A stretch of 64,000 nucleotides of DNA, taken from positions 1,302,001-1,366,000 of the forward strand of contig NZ_CP136920.1 in the NCBI RefSeq assembly GCF_033100135.1. Direction: 5' to 3'. The position numbers and the translations under genes are program-made. Source of the stretch: Rubellicoccus peritrichatus (lineage in GTDB: Bacteria; Verrucomicrobiota; Verrucomicrobiia; Opitutales; Cerasicoccaceae). The notes beneath the pieces are model-generated. The model saw only the letters and a list, made by a program, of their open reading frames with translations. It made no database searches and was not told the origin of the DNA. Positions 17,908 to 27,370 of this stretch are shown one piece after another. How positions within the stretch are numbered: position 1 is the stretch's first letter; each line of letters opens with the position of its first letter.

Positions 17908-19698
17908 TCACCCCAGGCGCTCTGTCGCGACGTGATACTGGGGATCTTCCGAAAGGTTGACCTCGACCATGTCGCCCGCCTTGTCGAGGAGCTTGCGACA
18001 CTCCGGGCTTAGATGCGTCAGGTGGAGTTTTTTGCCGAGCTGACGGTACTTTTCAGCCAGGCCGTTGATGGCTTCGAGGCCGGACTGGTCGTAAACGCGG
18101 GTGTAATAGAAATCGATGATGACATCATCCGGGTCTTCACGTGGGTCGAAGAGTTCTTTGAACGATGCGACTGAGGCGAAGAAAAGTGGGCCGTGGAGTT
18201 GGTAGACCTTGCTGCCTTGCTTGTTTGTCTTGATGTCGGCGCCAAGGTGAGTGGCGTGCTGCCAGGCAAAAATCAGTGCGGATATGATAACCCCCAGAAT
18301 CACGGCGGTTGCCAGGTCATGCATGATAACGGTGTAGCCGGCTACAACAACCATGACCAAGATATCGCTCTTGGGGATCTTGCCAAAGGTGCGCAGGCTG
18401 GCCCATTCAAAGGTGCCGATCACAACCATGAACATGACGCCGACCAGCGCCGCCATCGGGATCATTTCGATCCAGGGAGCCAGAACCAGAACAAAGAGCA
18501 GGAGGCAGACCGCGGCGGTGATGCCACTGGTGCGCCCGCGTCCGCCGGAATTTACGTTGATGAGAGACTGACCAATCATGGCGCAGCCACCCATTCCGCC
18601 AAACATGCCACAGACCACATTGGCCAGGCCCTGTCCGACACATTCGCGATTACCACGTCCACGGGTTTCGGTGATTTCGTCGATCAGTGAAAGGGTCATC
18701 AACGACTCGATTAAGCCAACCCCGGCCAGAGTCAGAGCGAACGGCAGAATAATCCACAGTGTTGCAAAGTTGAGTGGCGGCAGGAAGTCATATTGAGAAT
18801 CAAGGAAGTAGGGGATGGGCAGGCCGGCCTTGATGCCGCCTTCTTCAGCCGCTGCGGTTGTCATGGCGCTGGTGATGGCGGCAGGGGTCACGTTTTCGCC
18901 GAGTTCCTTTTCGACCTTTGTGGCTGCCTGGGCCATGGTGTTGGTCTTCAACATGTCACCAACTGTCAGCAGGACGTTGCTTTGGTTGGGGGCGGCCCAG
19001 TCGGTCGGAACCATCTTGTTCACTCCGATGGAGAGGCCACTGACGACCAGAATCGCCACGAGTGAGGACGGCACGGCACGGGTCAGCTTGGGCAGGAGCC
19101 AGATGATGGCCATGGTCAGCGCCACGAGGGCGAGCATGATCCAAAGGGCTGGGCCTGAAATATTGATCAAAGAGCCGGCGTCATTGACGGTCTTGAAGCT
19201 CCCGAATTGCGCCATAAAGATGACAATGGCGAGTCCGTTGACGAATCCGAGCATCACTGGATGGGGCACCATGCGGATGAATTGCCCCAGCCGCCCGATA
19301 CCGGCAGCGATCTGAATGATGCCGCAGAGGACGACCGTTGGGAACAGGTATTCGACACCGTGGATTGCGACGAGTCCAACCACAACCACCGCCATGGCAC
19401 CGGTTGCACCTGATATCATTCCTGGTCTTCCGCCAAAGATCGCAGACAGCAGGCCAATAAAAAACGCTGAGTAAAGCCCGATTATGGGCGAGACACCTGC
19501 CACAAAGGCAAAGGCGATGGCTTCCGGCACCAGCGCAAGCGCAACGGTTAAGCCCGAAAGGATGTCATCCTTGAGATTACGTGGTCTTCTTCTGAAAAAA
19601 TCTAGCATTCCTGTTTGTCCTGATCGATGCCTTCTGGCGGAAAGGCGCGTGAAGGGGCGAAGGGGATAAGCGCCTTTTATGCCATTGTCGAGCTTCAT
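17908..19698 (-). CDS. SulP family anion permease with C-terminal STAS domain
   Basis: A 596-residue SLC26/SulP transporter. About 10-14 hydrophobic helices begin with the family signature [35 protein letters not shown] (about residues 44-78), followed by a central [24 protein letters not shown] motif and a cytoplasmic STAS domain at the C-terminus ([20 protein letters not shown], with [19 protein letters not shown]). These carry sulfate, bicarbonate or other anions. The first ATG (19698) has a GAGG ribosome site six bases upstream; an ATG at 19608 would start right before the first conserved segment. The gene converges with nrfA, and no sulfate-assimilation genes adjoin it. Confidence 0.9.
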   Translation of the reverse strand: MKLDNGIKGAYPLRPFTRLSARRHRSGQTGMLDFFRRRPRNLKDDILSGLTVALALVPEAIAFAFVAGVSPIIGLYSAFFIGLLSAIFGGRPGMISGATGAMAVVVVGLVAIHGVEYLFPTVVLCGIIQIAAGIGRLGQFIRMVPHPVMLGFVNGLAIVIFMAQFGSFKTVNDAGSLINISGPALWIMLALVALTMAIIWLLPKLTRAVPSSLVAILVVSGLSIGVNKMVPTDWAAPNQSNVLLTVGDMLKTNTMAQAATKVEKELGENVTPAAITSAMTTAAAEEGGIKAGLPIPYFLDSQYDFLPPLNFATLWIILPFALTLAGVGLIESLMTLSLIDEITETRGRGNRECVGQGLANVVCGMFGGMGGCAMIGQSLINVNSGGRGRTSGITAAVCLLLFVLVLAPWIEMIPMAALVGVMFMVVIGTFEWASLRTFGKIPKSDILVMVVVAGYTVIMHDLATAVILGVIISALIFAWQHATHLGADIKTNKQGSKVYQLHGPLFFASVASFKELFDPREDPDDVIIDFYYTRVYDQSGLEAINGLAEKYRQLGKKLHLTHLSPECRKLLDKAGDMVEVNLSEDPQYHVATERLG

Positions 19699-19849
19699 TG
19701 ATACCTCGCCGTATCCTCGGCACCGGTTAAGTTTGCCTTATCCTCCGTCGCGTAAGCCACGTCCCCCATCGCGAATGGTCCGTCTTCATATTGATATTGA
19801 ATCTCTTTTTTCGTGCTTCCTTCACCGAAAATTGATTTAAGCCTTTGTT

Positions 19850-20692
19850 ATGCAAGTCATTCAGTCGCTGCAGGAAATGCAAGGCCTGGCCATCGAGATG
19901 CGTGGCAAGGGCAAACTGCTTGGGCTCGTGCCGACGATGGGGGCTCTCCACGAGGGGCATCTTTCGCTCATCGATATTTGCAGGGAAAAGGCGGATGTCA
20001 CCATCGTTTCCATTTTTCTGAATCCAACCCAGTTTGGGCCGAATGAGGATCTGGACTCCTATCCGCAGCCTTTGGAAGAAGATCTCGAAGCTTGCAAGGC
20101 ACGTGGTGCGGATATCGTTTTTGCCCCAGCCCGGGGTGAGGTCTACCCGAAGGATTATTCGACTTACATTAATGAAGAGCTCTACTCCCGTGGGATGTGT
20201 GGGACTTCACGGCCGGGTCACTTTCGCGGTGTTACAACGGTGGTGGCGATTCTTTTTAATATCTGCCGTCCGGACGTTGCTGTTTTTGGCCAGAAGGATG
20301 GTCAGCAAGTGGCAATCATCCGGAAAATGGTCCGCGACCTACACTTTCCAGTCGAAATCGTCACTGGCCCAACTGTCCGCGAGCCGGATGGCCTTGCGAT
20401 GAGTTCCCGTAACCGCTACCTCGACAGCGTTCTGCGGCGGGAGTCGATTAAACTATACAACGCATTGATGGAGGGCAAAAAGCTGGTCGATAAAGGCTTC
20501 CTCAACGTGAATCGGATTACGGCTGAAGTGACGCATTACCTCAGCCAAACGCATTTGATCCGCATCATCTATATAGAAGTGGTCGACAAGGAAACCATGC
20601 TGCCTGAGCAGGAAATCCGCCCCGGAAAGAGCATGCTTGCCGCTGCCATTTGGCTCGATCAAACCCGGCTGATTGATAATCTGGAGTTGTAG
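19850..20692 (+). CDS. panC: Pantothenate synthetase (pantoate--beta-alanine ligase)
   Basis: A 280-residue enzyme of the nucleotidyltransferase-like class I ligases. The ATP-binding HIGH-type motif PTMGALHEGHLSLI, the pantoate-contact segment SIFLNPTQFGPNEDLDSYP, RPGHFRGVTTVV, FGQKDGQQ and GLAMSSRNRYL are all present and in order. It joins pantoate and beta-alanine using ATP, the last step of vitamin B5 synthesis for coenzyme A. The length is standard. panB and panD are not in the window. It is followed after four bases by a dispersed inverted repeat and then nadB. Confidence 0.97.
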   Translation: MQVIQSLQEMQGLAIEMRGKGKLLGLVPTMGALHEGHLSLIDICREKADVTIVSIFLNPTQFGPNEDLDSYPQPLEEDLEACKARGADIVFAPARGEVYPKDYSTYINEELYSRGMCGTSRPGHFRGVTTVVAILFNICRPDVAVFGQKDGQQVAIIRKMVRDLHFPVEIVTGPTVREPDGLAMSSRNRYLDSVLRRESIKLYNALMEGKKLVDKGFLNVNRITAEVTHYLSQTHLIRIIYIEVVDKETMLPEQEIRPGKSMLAAAIWLDQTRLIDNLEL

Positions 20693-20695
20693 CCT

Positions 20696-20780
20696 GAGTG
20701 AGAAGTGAGTAGATCCATTTCTCCTTTTTGATTCGTCGTTTTTCTTCTGCCTTAGCTCTTCTGCCTTCTCACTTCTGATT
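20696..20780. repeat. Dispersed inverted repeat, copy A
   Basis: The left part GAGTGAGAAGTGAGTAGA starts four bases after the panC stop, and the right part TTCTTCTGCC...CTTCTGCCTTCTCACTTC ends near 20778. It shares the core GAAGTGAGAAGGCAGAAG / CTTCTGCCTTCTCACTTC with copies at 50310, 51108 and 53366. No coding capacity. Confidence 0.7.
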
Positions 20781-20824
20781 TTGACAACCCGTGTTCATGT
20801 GTATGTTAATTCCTCGTTAACGAA

Positions 20825-22435
20825 ATGAGAAGTTTTGATGTCATTATCGTCGGCTCAGGAATCGCTGGCTTGAGTTTCGCACTCAAGGTAGCACAGGGCG
20901 GGCGCAGCGTCGCCATCATCACGAAGAAGAATCGGGCTGAATCGAATACCAACTATGCTCAGGGAGGCATTGCGTCGGTCACGTCGCAGACGGATGATAT
21001 CGAGCTTCATGTCAAAGACACCTTAACAGCGGGTGACGGGCTTTGCGATGAGGATGTGGTTCGTGAGATTATCCGATCCGGTCCCGAGCGGATTGAAGAA
21101 CTGCGTCAGGCCGGGGTTGATTTTACCAATTTGGATGATGGACGGGTTTCGCTTCACCGTGAAGGTGGTCACTCAAAGCGCCGCATTCTCCATGTCAAAG
21201 ACCTGACCGGGGCAGCGATCGAAGGTGCCTTGCTGGATGGGGTGGCCCGCTCGAAAAACATCACGGTTCTGGAGCATCACTTTGCGATTGATTTGATCAC
21301 CCGAGAGAAACTGGCAGCTCGTGGCAAGATAGCAGATGCCGGCGATGGCGAGGTGCTGGGGCTTTACGTGCTCGATGTATATAGCGGTGAGGTTATTACC
21401 TTTCGCGCTCCGGTTATCATGTTGGCCACCGGAGGGGTGGGGCAAGTCTACCAGTATACAACTAATCCTGATATTGCGACGGGTGATGGTATCGCCATGG
21501 CTTACCGGGCAGGTGCGGAAATACGAAACATGGAATTTATCCAGTTTCACCCGACCGCACTTTATACCGCGACGAACGACCGCTTTCTGATTTCAGAAGT
21601 CGTCCGGGGCGAGGGAGCCATTCTGCGTAATTCGCGCAAGCAGGCTTTCATGCCGAAGTATGATGAGCGCAAAGATCTGGCTCCGCGGGATATCGTTGCG
21701 CGTGCGATTGATTCCGAGATGAAACGCCTGGGCGCGGAGCATGTCTGGCTGGATATCACGCATCGCTCGGAGGCCGAACTGCGGGAGCGCTTCCCGAATA
21801 TTTATGAGGCCTGCATGAAGACAGGTATCAACATGGCCACGGATTTCATGCCAGTGGTTCCAGCTTGCCATTATCTTTGTGGCGGGGTCGTTACCAATCT
21901 TAAGGCTGAGACCGATATTCCCGGCTTACTCGCCTGTGGTGAGGTGGCCTGCACGGGTCTTCACGGTGCGAATCGTCTGGCCAGTAACTCGTTGCTTGAA
22001 GCCTGTGTGTTGGCAGATACGGGAGCGCAAACCGCGCTCAATTATCTTTCAAAATACAAGCCGGCCCCAGTCCAGTTAGCTGACTGGGTGGATGGTGATT
22101 CGCGTGATCCGGACGAACGTGTCGTCATCTATCACAATTGGGATGAGCTTAAGCGCACGATGTGGGATTACGTTGGTATTGTGCGAACCAAGAAGCGCCT
22201 CCAGCGCGCTCGCAGTCGTATTCTTAACCTATCCAATGAAATCACTGAGTATTACTGGAATTTTAAAGTGGAGCCCAAGTTGCTCGAGCTTCGCAACCTG
22301 ATCAAAGTGGCCGAACTCATTATCGGCTGTGCCCTGCAGCGCGAAGAGTCGCGCGGATTGCATTACACGTTGGATCACCAGGAGAAGGACGCTAAGCCGA
22401 GCGACAGCTCGATGCGCCGGAACTTGCGGGAGTGA
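20825..22435 (+). CDS. nadB: L-aspartate oxidase
   Basis: A 536-residue flavoprotein of the succinate dehydrogenase/fumarate reductase flavoprotein family. The FAD motif is VIIVGSGIAGLSFALKVA (residues 6-23). NTNYAQGGIASV, the substrate-site HREGGHSKRRILH, MEFIQFHPTAL, MPVVPACHYLCGG and HGANRLASNSLLEA identify it as NadB rather than SdhA. It oxidises L-aspartate to iminoaspartate, the first step of de novo NAD synthesis. Full length, with the C-terminal helical domain ending LHYTLDHQEKDAKPSD. nadA and nadC are not in the window. Confidence 0.97.
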   Translation: MRSFDVIIVGSGIAGLSFALKVAQGGRSVAIITKKNRAESNTNYAQGGIASVTSQTDDIELHVKDTLTAGDGLCDEDVVREIIRSGPERIEELRQAGVDFTNLDDGRVSLHREGGHSKRRILHVKDLTGAAIEGALLDGVARSKNITVLEHHFAIDLITREKLAARGKIADAGDGEVLGLYVLDVYSGEVITFRAPVIMLATGGVGQVYQYTTNPDIATGDGIAMAYRAGAEIRNMEFIQFHPTALYTATNDRFLISEVVRGEGAILRNSRKQAFMPKYDERKDLAPRDIVARAIDSEMKRLGAEHVWLDITHRSEAELRERFPNIYEACMKTGINMATDFMPVVPACHYLCGGVVTNLKAETDIPGLLACGEVACTGLHGANRLASNSLLEACVLADTGAQTALNYLSKYKPAPVQLADWVDGDSRDPDERVVIYHNWDELKRTMWDYVGIVRTKKRLQRARSRILNLSNEITEYYWNFKVEPKLLELRNLIKVAELIIGCALQREESRGLHYTLDHQEKDAKPSDSSMRRNLRE

Positions 22436-22439
22436 ATCT

Positions 22440-22525
22440 ATTGTGGATTTCAAATTTCGGATTTCGGAATCAAGGACGATGGTTATGAGTTAAGGACTGG
22501 TGTAATTCGCAATCCACATTTCGCA
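22440..22525. repeat. Imperfect intergenic palindrome between nadB and tcdA
   Basis: The 101 bases between the genes contain TTGTGGATT followed by repeated ATTTCGG-type segments, and later AATCCACAT with ATTTCGCATTTGA, giving an 8-base inverted repeat TGTGGATT/AATCCACA across a roughly 70-base loop. It resembles degenerate REP-type spacer sequence; function unknown. Confidence 0.35.
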
Positions 22526-22536
22526 TTTGATTAGTA

Positions 22537-23325
22537 ATGGACGACTTCCAACAACGTTTCTCCGGCCTTGGTCGCCTGTATTCGACAGACGGGCTTGATC
22601 GGCTTCGTGCTGCGCATGTTTGTGTGATCGGCATCGGTGGTGTTGGTGTCTGGACGGCTGAGGCTTTGGCTCGGTCGGGTGTGGGCGCGCTGACTCTGGT
22701 TGATCTGGATGACATTTGTGTGACCAACACCAACCGTCAGCTTCATGCCTTGGACGGGACATTTGGTAAGCTGAAGGTTGAGGCTATGGCTGAGCGGATT
22801 CAGGCGATCAACCCCGCTTGTAAAGTCGACGCACGGGCAGAGTTTTTTACAGAAAAGAATGCGCATGATTTCTTGGCTCAGGACTTCGACTGTATTGTCG
22901 ATGCGATTGACAGTGTTAAGAACAAATGCCTGCTAATCTCGGAATGCCGTCAGCAAAAGATGCCGCTTGTTTCGACTGCTGGGGCTGGTGGTCGGCGTGA
23001 CCCTACGACCGTGCGGGTCGTTGATCTGACCCGTGTATTTAATGATCCACTTTCTGCCTTGGTCAGAAAGAAGCTCCGCTACGAGTTTGGGTTTCCCAAA
23101 GACCTGAATGAAGACTTTGGCATCCCTTGTGTCTTTTCAACCGAGCGTCCAATTTACCCGCGAGACGATGGCAGTGTCAGCACGGAGCGTGAGTCCGGCG
23201 CCGACTATCGGTTGAATTGTGACTATGGTTTTGGGACCGCTGCATTCATCACGGGTGCCTATGGATTTGCCGCAGCGGCTGAAGTTGTTCGGTTGATAAC
23301 AAATGGATTTCAAAACTCGCCATAG
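22537..23325 (+). CDS. tcdA: tRNA threonylcarbamoyladenosine dehydratase
   Basis: A 262-residue E1/ThiF-fold ATPase of the TcdA (CsdL/YgdL) family. It has the glycine-rich nucleotide site VCVIGIGGVGVWTAEALARSG, LVDLDDICVTNTNRQLHAL, VDAIDSVKNKCLLI and the C-terminal GFGTAAFITGAYGFAAAAEVVR. It adenylates and dehydrates t6A37 in ANN-decoding tRNAs to the cyclic form ct6A. Members usually have about 265 residues, as here. It is the second tRNA-modification function in the window besides the oxidoreductase/MnmM pair. A stop-to-start gap of under 20 bases places it in a transcript with the downstream MFS gene. Confidence 0.93.
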   Translation: MDDFQQRFSGLGRLYSTDGLDRLRAAHVCVIGIGGVGVWTAEALARSGVGALTLVDLDDICVTNTNRQLHALDGTFGKLKVEAMAERIQAINPACKVDARAEFFTEKNAHDFLAQDFDCIVDAIDSVKNKCLLISECRQQKMPLVSTAGAGGRRDPTTVRVVDLTRVFNDPLSALVRKKLRYEFGFPKDLNEDFGIPCVFSTERPIYPRDDGSVSTERESGADYRLNCDYGFGTAAFITGAYGFAAAAEVVRLITNGFQNSP

Positions 23326-23343
23326 TATTTGATTCTTATTGTC

Positions 23344-24591
23344 ATGACCAATATGGACGATGCCGGTCATAAATACCGTTGGTTTCTCTGGATTTTGACG
23401 ACAGCAATGCTGGCGTTTGTGAATCTGGAGTATTTTACCGCCGGCGCTGTGGCCTCCAGTGTGCAAAAAAGCCTAAAGATAGATACGTCGGATATTGGCA
23501 CGCTTTTTGGAACCTATACGCTCTGTTATGCTGTTATGCAACTCCCGGTAGGCCTTGCATATGCACGTTTTAATCCGTTTCGCCTGCTCATCTTTGCCTG
23601 CACTACTTTTGCCCTTGGAAACATTACTTTTGCCTGGGCTCCATCTTTCGGTGTCGCCGCCGGCGGGCTCTTTATCGCTGGAATTGGCGGAGCATTTTTC
23701 TTTCTGGGTTACTTTTATATTTCAGCCAAACATTTTGAGCCAGTTCAGTTCGCCCGACTAATGGGCTACAATCAGACGGCAAAATACGCACTGATGCTGG
23801 TTGCTCTGGTTGCAATTCCTGCGATATTGTCGATTTTCAACTGGCGCATCTATTTTACTGCGGTCGGGTGTGTCTTCTTGCTGTTTACCATCCCGCTATG
23901 CGTATTTAATCGTATTGTCGTCGTTGATCGTAGTGAGCAAAGAAAGACTTCTATTTGGAAAGACCTCCGGATACTGTTTTCCAGCCGACAGGTTCTGTAT
24001 ATATTGTTTGTCGGTTTTCTTGGTGTCGGATTCATCATTGCATTTTCCGGACTATGGTATGTGCCGTTTGCCGAGAAGCTCGGTTACTCCAGTAACAAGG
24101 CTGATTGGATGACTGCTTCGATGATGTTTAGCTTTGCCGTTGGTGTGGCTGCGACAGGCTGGCTTTCCGACTATCTAAAGAAACGTAAGGCGGTAATGAT
24201 TTGGGGATTTATAGGCACGTTGCTTCCCTTGTGCGTTGTTCTGATTTGGCGTAGCTCGCCACTGTGGCTGGAAATTGTTTTCCTGATGCTTGTGACCACG
24301 GCTTCCACCGCCTTTTATCCCGTCATATATTCTTTAGCAAAAGAATCTGTTTCAGCTGGACTTGCTACTACGGTTGGCGGTGTTTTGAACACTGCGATTT
24401 TCCTTGGCGTTGCCTTTATGCAGTTTATGCCTGGTTTGGATCTTCACTTGCTTGAAGAGAGAGCGGCCGCCAGCCATACTGGTTCGGTTACAGAATATCA
24501 ATGGGCTCTTGTTGTATATCCTATTGCATTGATTGTATGTTTCATTGCGTCGTTTAGACTCAAGGAAACAGGTGGAGTTCAGCCTGAATAA
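23344..24591 (+). CDS. MFS transporter
   Basis: A roughly 415-residue major facilitator with 12 hydrophobic helices. The opening FLWILTTAMLAFVNLEYFTAGAVASSVQKSL, the LFGTYTLCYAVMQLPVGL segment and the inter-helix GWLSDYLKKRKAVM motif between the two halves resemble the anion:cation symporter / nitrate-sugar-phosphate-like branch. The substrate is unknown. The ATG at 23344 is preferred over the TTG at 23329. It lies directly downstream of tcdA. Confidence 0.85.
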   Translation: MTNMDDAGHKYRWFLWILTTAMLAFVNLEYFTAGAVASSVQKSLKIDTSDIGTLFGTYTLCYAVMQLPVGLAYARFNPFRLLIFACTTFALGNITFAWAPSFGVAAGGLFIAGIGGAFFFLGYFYISAKHFEPVQFARLMGYNQTAKYALMLVALVAIPAILSIFNWRIYFTAVGCVFLLFTIPLCVFNRIVVVDRSEQRKTSIWKDLRILFSSRQVLYILFVGFLGVGFIIAFSGLWYVPFAEKLGYSSNKADWMTASMMFSFAVGVAATGWLSDYLKKRKAVMIWGFIGTLLPLCVVLIWRSSPLWLEIVFLMLVTTASTAFYPVIYSLAKESVSAGLATTVGGVLNTAIFLGVAFMQFMPGLDLHLLEERAAASHTGSVTEYQWALVVYPIALIVCFIASFRLKETGGVQPE

Positions 24592-24969
24592 CTGGCTTCC
24601 TGTGGATTGGCTGGTGTGGGCGCGCTCGGGCTTTGGGAGATCTTGCGTTTGCCCCAGTATCGTTTATTGAGGGCTACGTTCAGTCGTGATCTCGCATGGC
24701 GATAACTTTTGTGCGGTGAAACAAGAATGGCCTTTTGGTTTTTGAATGACTTTGTGGAGAATAGAGGCATTGCATTATGGCTTTGAATGTTATGTTTTCA
24801 GGAGCTGTGAATAAATTCCCAGTTACAAGAATGGATTAAGCTCAAAGAACTGATTCGATTGTATTCTGGAGGTTGTTTCGAGATCTAGTTAAGTATATCA
24901 CTTTAGGAATGAAAATGAGGCATTCATAAGTTCAAAAAATTAACTTTTAGAAAGATTTTCAGTCTTACC
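24592..24969. other. 378-base non-coding gap before the glycan locus
   Basis: No credible gene was found. The second half is AT-rich and precedes the first glycosyltransferase, so the locus promoter probably lies there. A 63-codon minus-strand open frame over the start of this gap has no family features and was not accepted. Confidence 0.45.
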
Positions 24970-26139
24970 ATGCTACCACCTGAAAAATCATCTGTGCGTC
25001 GGATCTGTTTGTTTATTTCAACAGAGATGCATCTTGGTGGTGGCGAGAAAAGCATGCTGACTGTGCTTGAAGGAAAAGAGACTGCCGGCTTTGAACCAGT
25101 TTTGCTTTGCCGCCCAAAGGCTGAGGTTGGCACTGCTGCGAGAGAGTCTGGTGTTCGCGTTGTGGAGGTGGAAATGGTTCAACGTGATTTAGCGAGACAG
25201 CCGTTCGCTTACTTAAGGTCGTTGTTGAGAGCGTTCCGTATCGTTCTTAAGATTAGGCCAGCCATTCTCTGCGGTGATGGATGGCGCGGAGTACCTTATG
25301 CGGTGCCTATGGCCAAATTATTGCGACGACCAGCATTCATTTTTTTGCGCGAAATGGATTTACCACCTTCTTCAGTGACACGATTTCTTACGAAGCAGGC
25401 CGATCATGTGACCACTATATCGAAGGCACAGCGACGGTTTTTGATGGAAGCCGGTATCATCAATGACGATAATTCCCGACTCATTTATAATGGCTTGCCG
25501 ATGAGTTATCTTCGGGAGGGAAATCCGCCTGAAGCACTACGTGTTTCAGTGGGGCTTCAGTCAGAGCAACTCGGAGTGGTTCTGCCCGGTTACCTCTCTC
25601 GGTACAAAGGAAATCTTATTTTTGTTGAGGCAGTGAAACAAATCACCGATCAAATACCCAAGGCACGGTTCTATTTCTTAGGTGGGCCTTTTCCTAATGT
25701 GAGCAATCCTGAAGATGTTGGCTTTGATAAAGTGTTGGCTGAAAAAGTTTCCGAGGAAGGTTTAAGTGACGTGATTAAATTTCTTGGACACCGGGATAAT
25801 GTGGCTGATGTGCTTTGGGCCATGGATCTGGTGGTGGTTCCCAGTATTCATGAAGAAGCTTTTGGACGAGTGGCGGTTGAGGCGATGCTTGCTGGTAAGG
25901 CTGTAATTGTTTCACAATCGGGTGGCTTGCCTGAAGTTATTCAAGATGGAAAAACCGGTATTGTTGTCCCTAAGAATGATCCAACAGCTCTGGCAGAAGC
26001 GATGCTGAAATTGCTTGAGGACGACACGCTTCGTAACGCCTTTGGCAAGGCTGGACAAGAGCGAGCTCAACGCCTTTTCCCAGATACATTGAAGCGTGAT
26101 AAAATGTGGGCAGCGATTGCGGAGGTTTGTCATCAGTAA
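24970..26139 (+). CDS. Glycosyltransferase family 4 protein
   Basis: A 389-residue GT-B fold glycosyltransferase. The N-terminal donor/acceptor loop is seen at STEMHLGGGEKSML, and the C-terminal half carries VLPGYLSRYKGNLIFVEA, the E-x7-E nucleotide-sugar motif EEAFGRVAVEAM with upstream VVPSIHE, and SGGLPEVIQDGKTGIVVP. It transfers a sugar from a nucleotide donor to a growing glycan at the cytoplasmic face. It leads a three-gene overlapping run (glycosyltransferase, flippase, glycosyltransferase). The donor and acceptor cannot be predicted. Confidence 0.88.
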   Translation: MLPPEKSSVRRICLFISTEMHLGGGEKSMLTVLEGKETAGFEPVLLCRPKAEVGTAARESGVRVVEVEMVQRDLARQPFAYLRSLLRAFRIVLKIRPAILCGDGWRGVPYAVPMAKLLRRPAFIFLREMDLPPSSVTRFLTKQADHVTTISKAQRRFLMEAGIINDDNSRLIYNGLPMSYLREGNPPEALRVSVGLQSEQLGVVLPGYLSRYKGNLIFVEAVKQITDQIPKARFYFLGGPFPNVSNPEDVGFDKVLAEKVSEEGLSDVIKFLGHRDNVADVLWAMDLVVVPSIHEEAFGRVAVEAMLAGKAVIVSQSGGLPEVIQDGKTGIVVPKNDPTALAEAMLKLLEDDTLRNAFGKAGQERAQRLFPDTLKRDKMWAAIAEVCHQ

Positions 26140-27370
26140 AGCACTTCCAGTCTGGTTGAAGCAGGGCACCTGGATGGTTGTCCTTCAACTGCTGGGTAAA
26201 CTTGCTTCGTTGGCCGGTGGTATTTGGGCAGCACGGTGTCTGGGGCCGGAGAAACTCGGGGTTTCAGGAATGGCTTTTGTCCTTATGCCTGCGTTCTACT
26301 TGTTTGGAGGGCTCAAGCTCGATGTTTTTTTGGTCAGGCATTACGCTGACTTTGAGAAGGAAGGCAAAGAAGGTTCGATAGCTGATGCCTACTTCACTTT
26401 TCAATTAATGAATGTCGGTGTTCTGACTTTCTTTGGACTTATTATTGTCGCGATTCTAGGGCTCCCTTCTGACGGAATCATCACGCTGCTAGTGGCTGTT
26501 CCGGTAATGTTTTTAGCGTCTTCACAACCTCTCTGGTTGTTACAGGCTCGTGAGCGTATGCCGGCTTTTTATTTCGGCAACACAGTCTTCGCTTTTGTCA
26601 ATGCAGGTTTGCTCTTTGCATTGGTACGGCCAGGTTCACCGGCTGGTGTTGATTTACTGGCCTATCTTGGTGGGCTCACTATTGCCTGGCTATTGATGTG
26701 GCGGAGTGCCCTCAATCAACGTATATTGCCACGCTTAAACTTTGCCTGGTTGAATCGAATTTGGGACATGGCCCGGGCTAATCAGCTCGTGTTTGTGACG
26801 GGCATATTTATGTTTGTGATGAACGCACTTGAAGCCCCTCTTGTCGGATGGCTTGCGGGAATTGAGGAGCTTGGGCTTTACCGAACGGCATTGATTGTGG
26901 CAAACAGTCTACAAACATTTCTTCATATTATTCCGCTTCTCCTTTATCCGAAACTCGTTGCCTGGCAGCGTGAGAACCCATCCGGGTTTCGGGTAAAGCA
27001 AAATCGTTTAGCAACGGTTTTCTTTGGATTGGCATTGCTGGCATCACTTTGTGTGTTCATGCTCTCGCCGTTACTTTACTCAATTCTGTTTGGTGCTGAA
27101 TTTGCTTCAGCAGCTTTGCCTTTTGCCTTACTCTTCAGCGCAAAGCTTGTTGTGATTGTAAGTGGGATTTACACTTGGGGGCTTTGGGCTAAGGATGAAA
27201 CAGTCAAGCCGCTCATCGTTATTGCTCCAGTTGCAATTATTAGTTTGATTGCGGATTTTATTCTTATCCCGACTTATGGTATGACAGCCGCAGCGGCCAT
27301 ATCCTTGGTGTCTGAGTTGTGCGTGCTTGCAGGCATGTTTATTTATGCGAACAGAGAGGCTGGAAGGTGA
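26096..27370 (+). CDS. Oligosaccharide flippase family protein (Wzx-like)
   Basis: A roughly 420-residue MATE/MOP-superfamily polysaccharide flippase with 12 or so hydrophobic helices. The start LQLLGKLASLAGGIWAARCLGPEKLGVSGMAF matches the canonical Wzx/RfbX N-terminus. It should move lipid-linked oligosaccharide across the inner membrane. The frame opens with GTG 26096, giving a 44-base overlap with the upstream glycosyltransferase gene. A later start such as ATG 26174 is possible but would trim the first helix. Its stop overlaps the next gene as GTGA. Confidence 0.85.
   Translation: MIKCGQRLRRFVISKALPVWLKQGTWMVVLQLLGKLASLAGGIWAARCLGPEKLGVSGMAFVLMPAFYLFGGLKLDVFLVRHYADFEKEGKEGSIADAYFTFQLMNVGVLTFFGLIIVAILGLPSDGIITLLVAVPVMFLASSQPLWLLQARERMPAFYFGNTVFAFVNAGLLFALVRPGSPAGVDLLAYLGGLTIAWLLMWRSALNQRILPRLNFAWLNRIWDMARANQLVFVTGIFMFVMNALEAPLVGWLAGIEELGLYRTALIVANSLQTFLHIIPLLLYPKLVAWQRENPSGFRVKQNRLATVFFGLALLASLCVFMLSPLLYSILFGAEFASAALPFALLFSAKLVVIVSGIYTWGLWAKDETVKPLIVIAPVAIISLIADFILIPTYGMTAAAAISLVSELCVLAGMFIYANREAGR

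Noticed and set aside
18193-18690. 165-codon plus-strand open frame
   Set aside because: It lies wholly antisense to the SulP transporter gene, whose conserved motifs run through it; the predicted protein is Asp/His/Gly-rich with no family pattern.
24579-24770. 63-codon minus-strand frame overlapping the MFS stop
   Set aside because: It overlaps the real MFS gene end and has no ribosome site or family pattern, only basic and Ser/Pro-rich composition.
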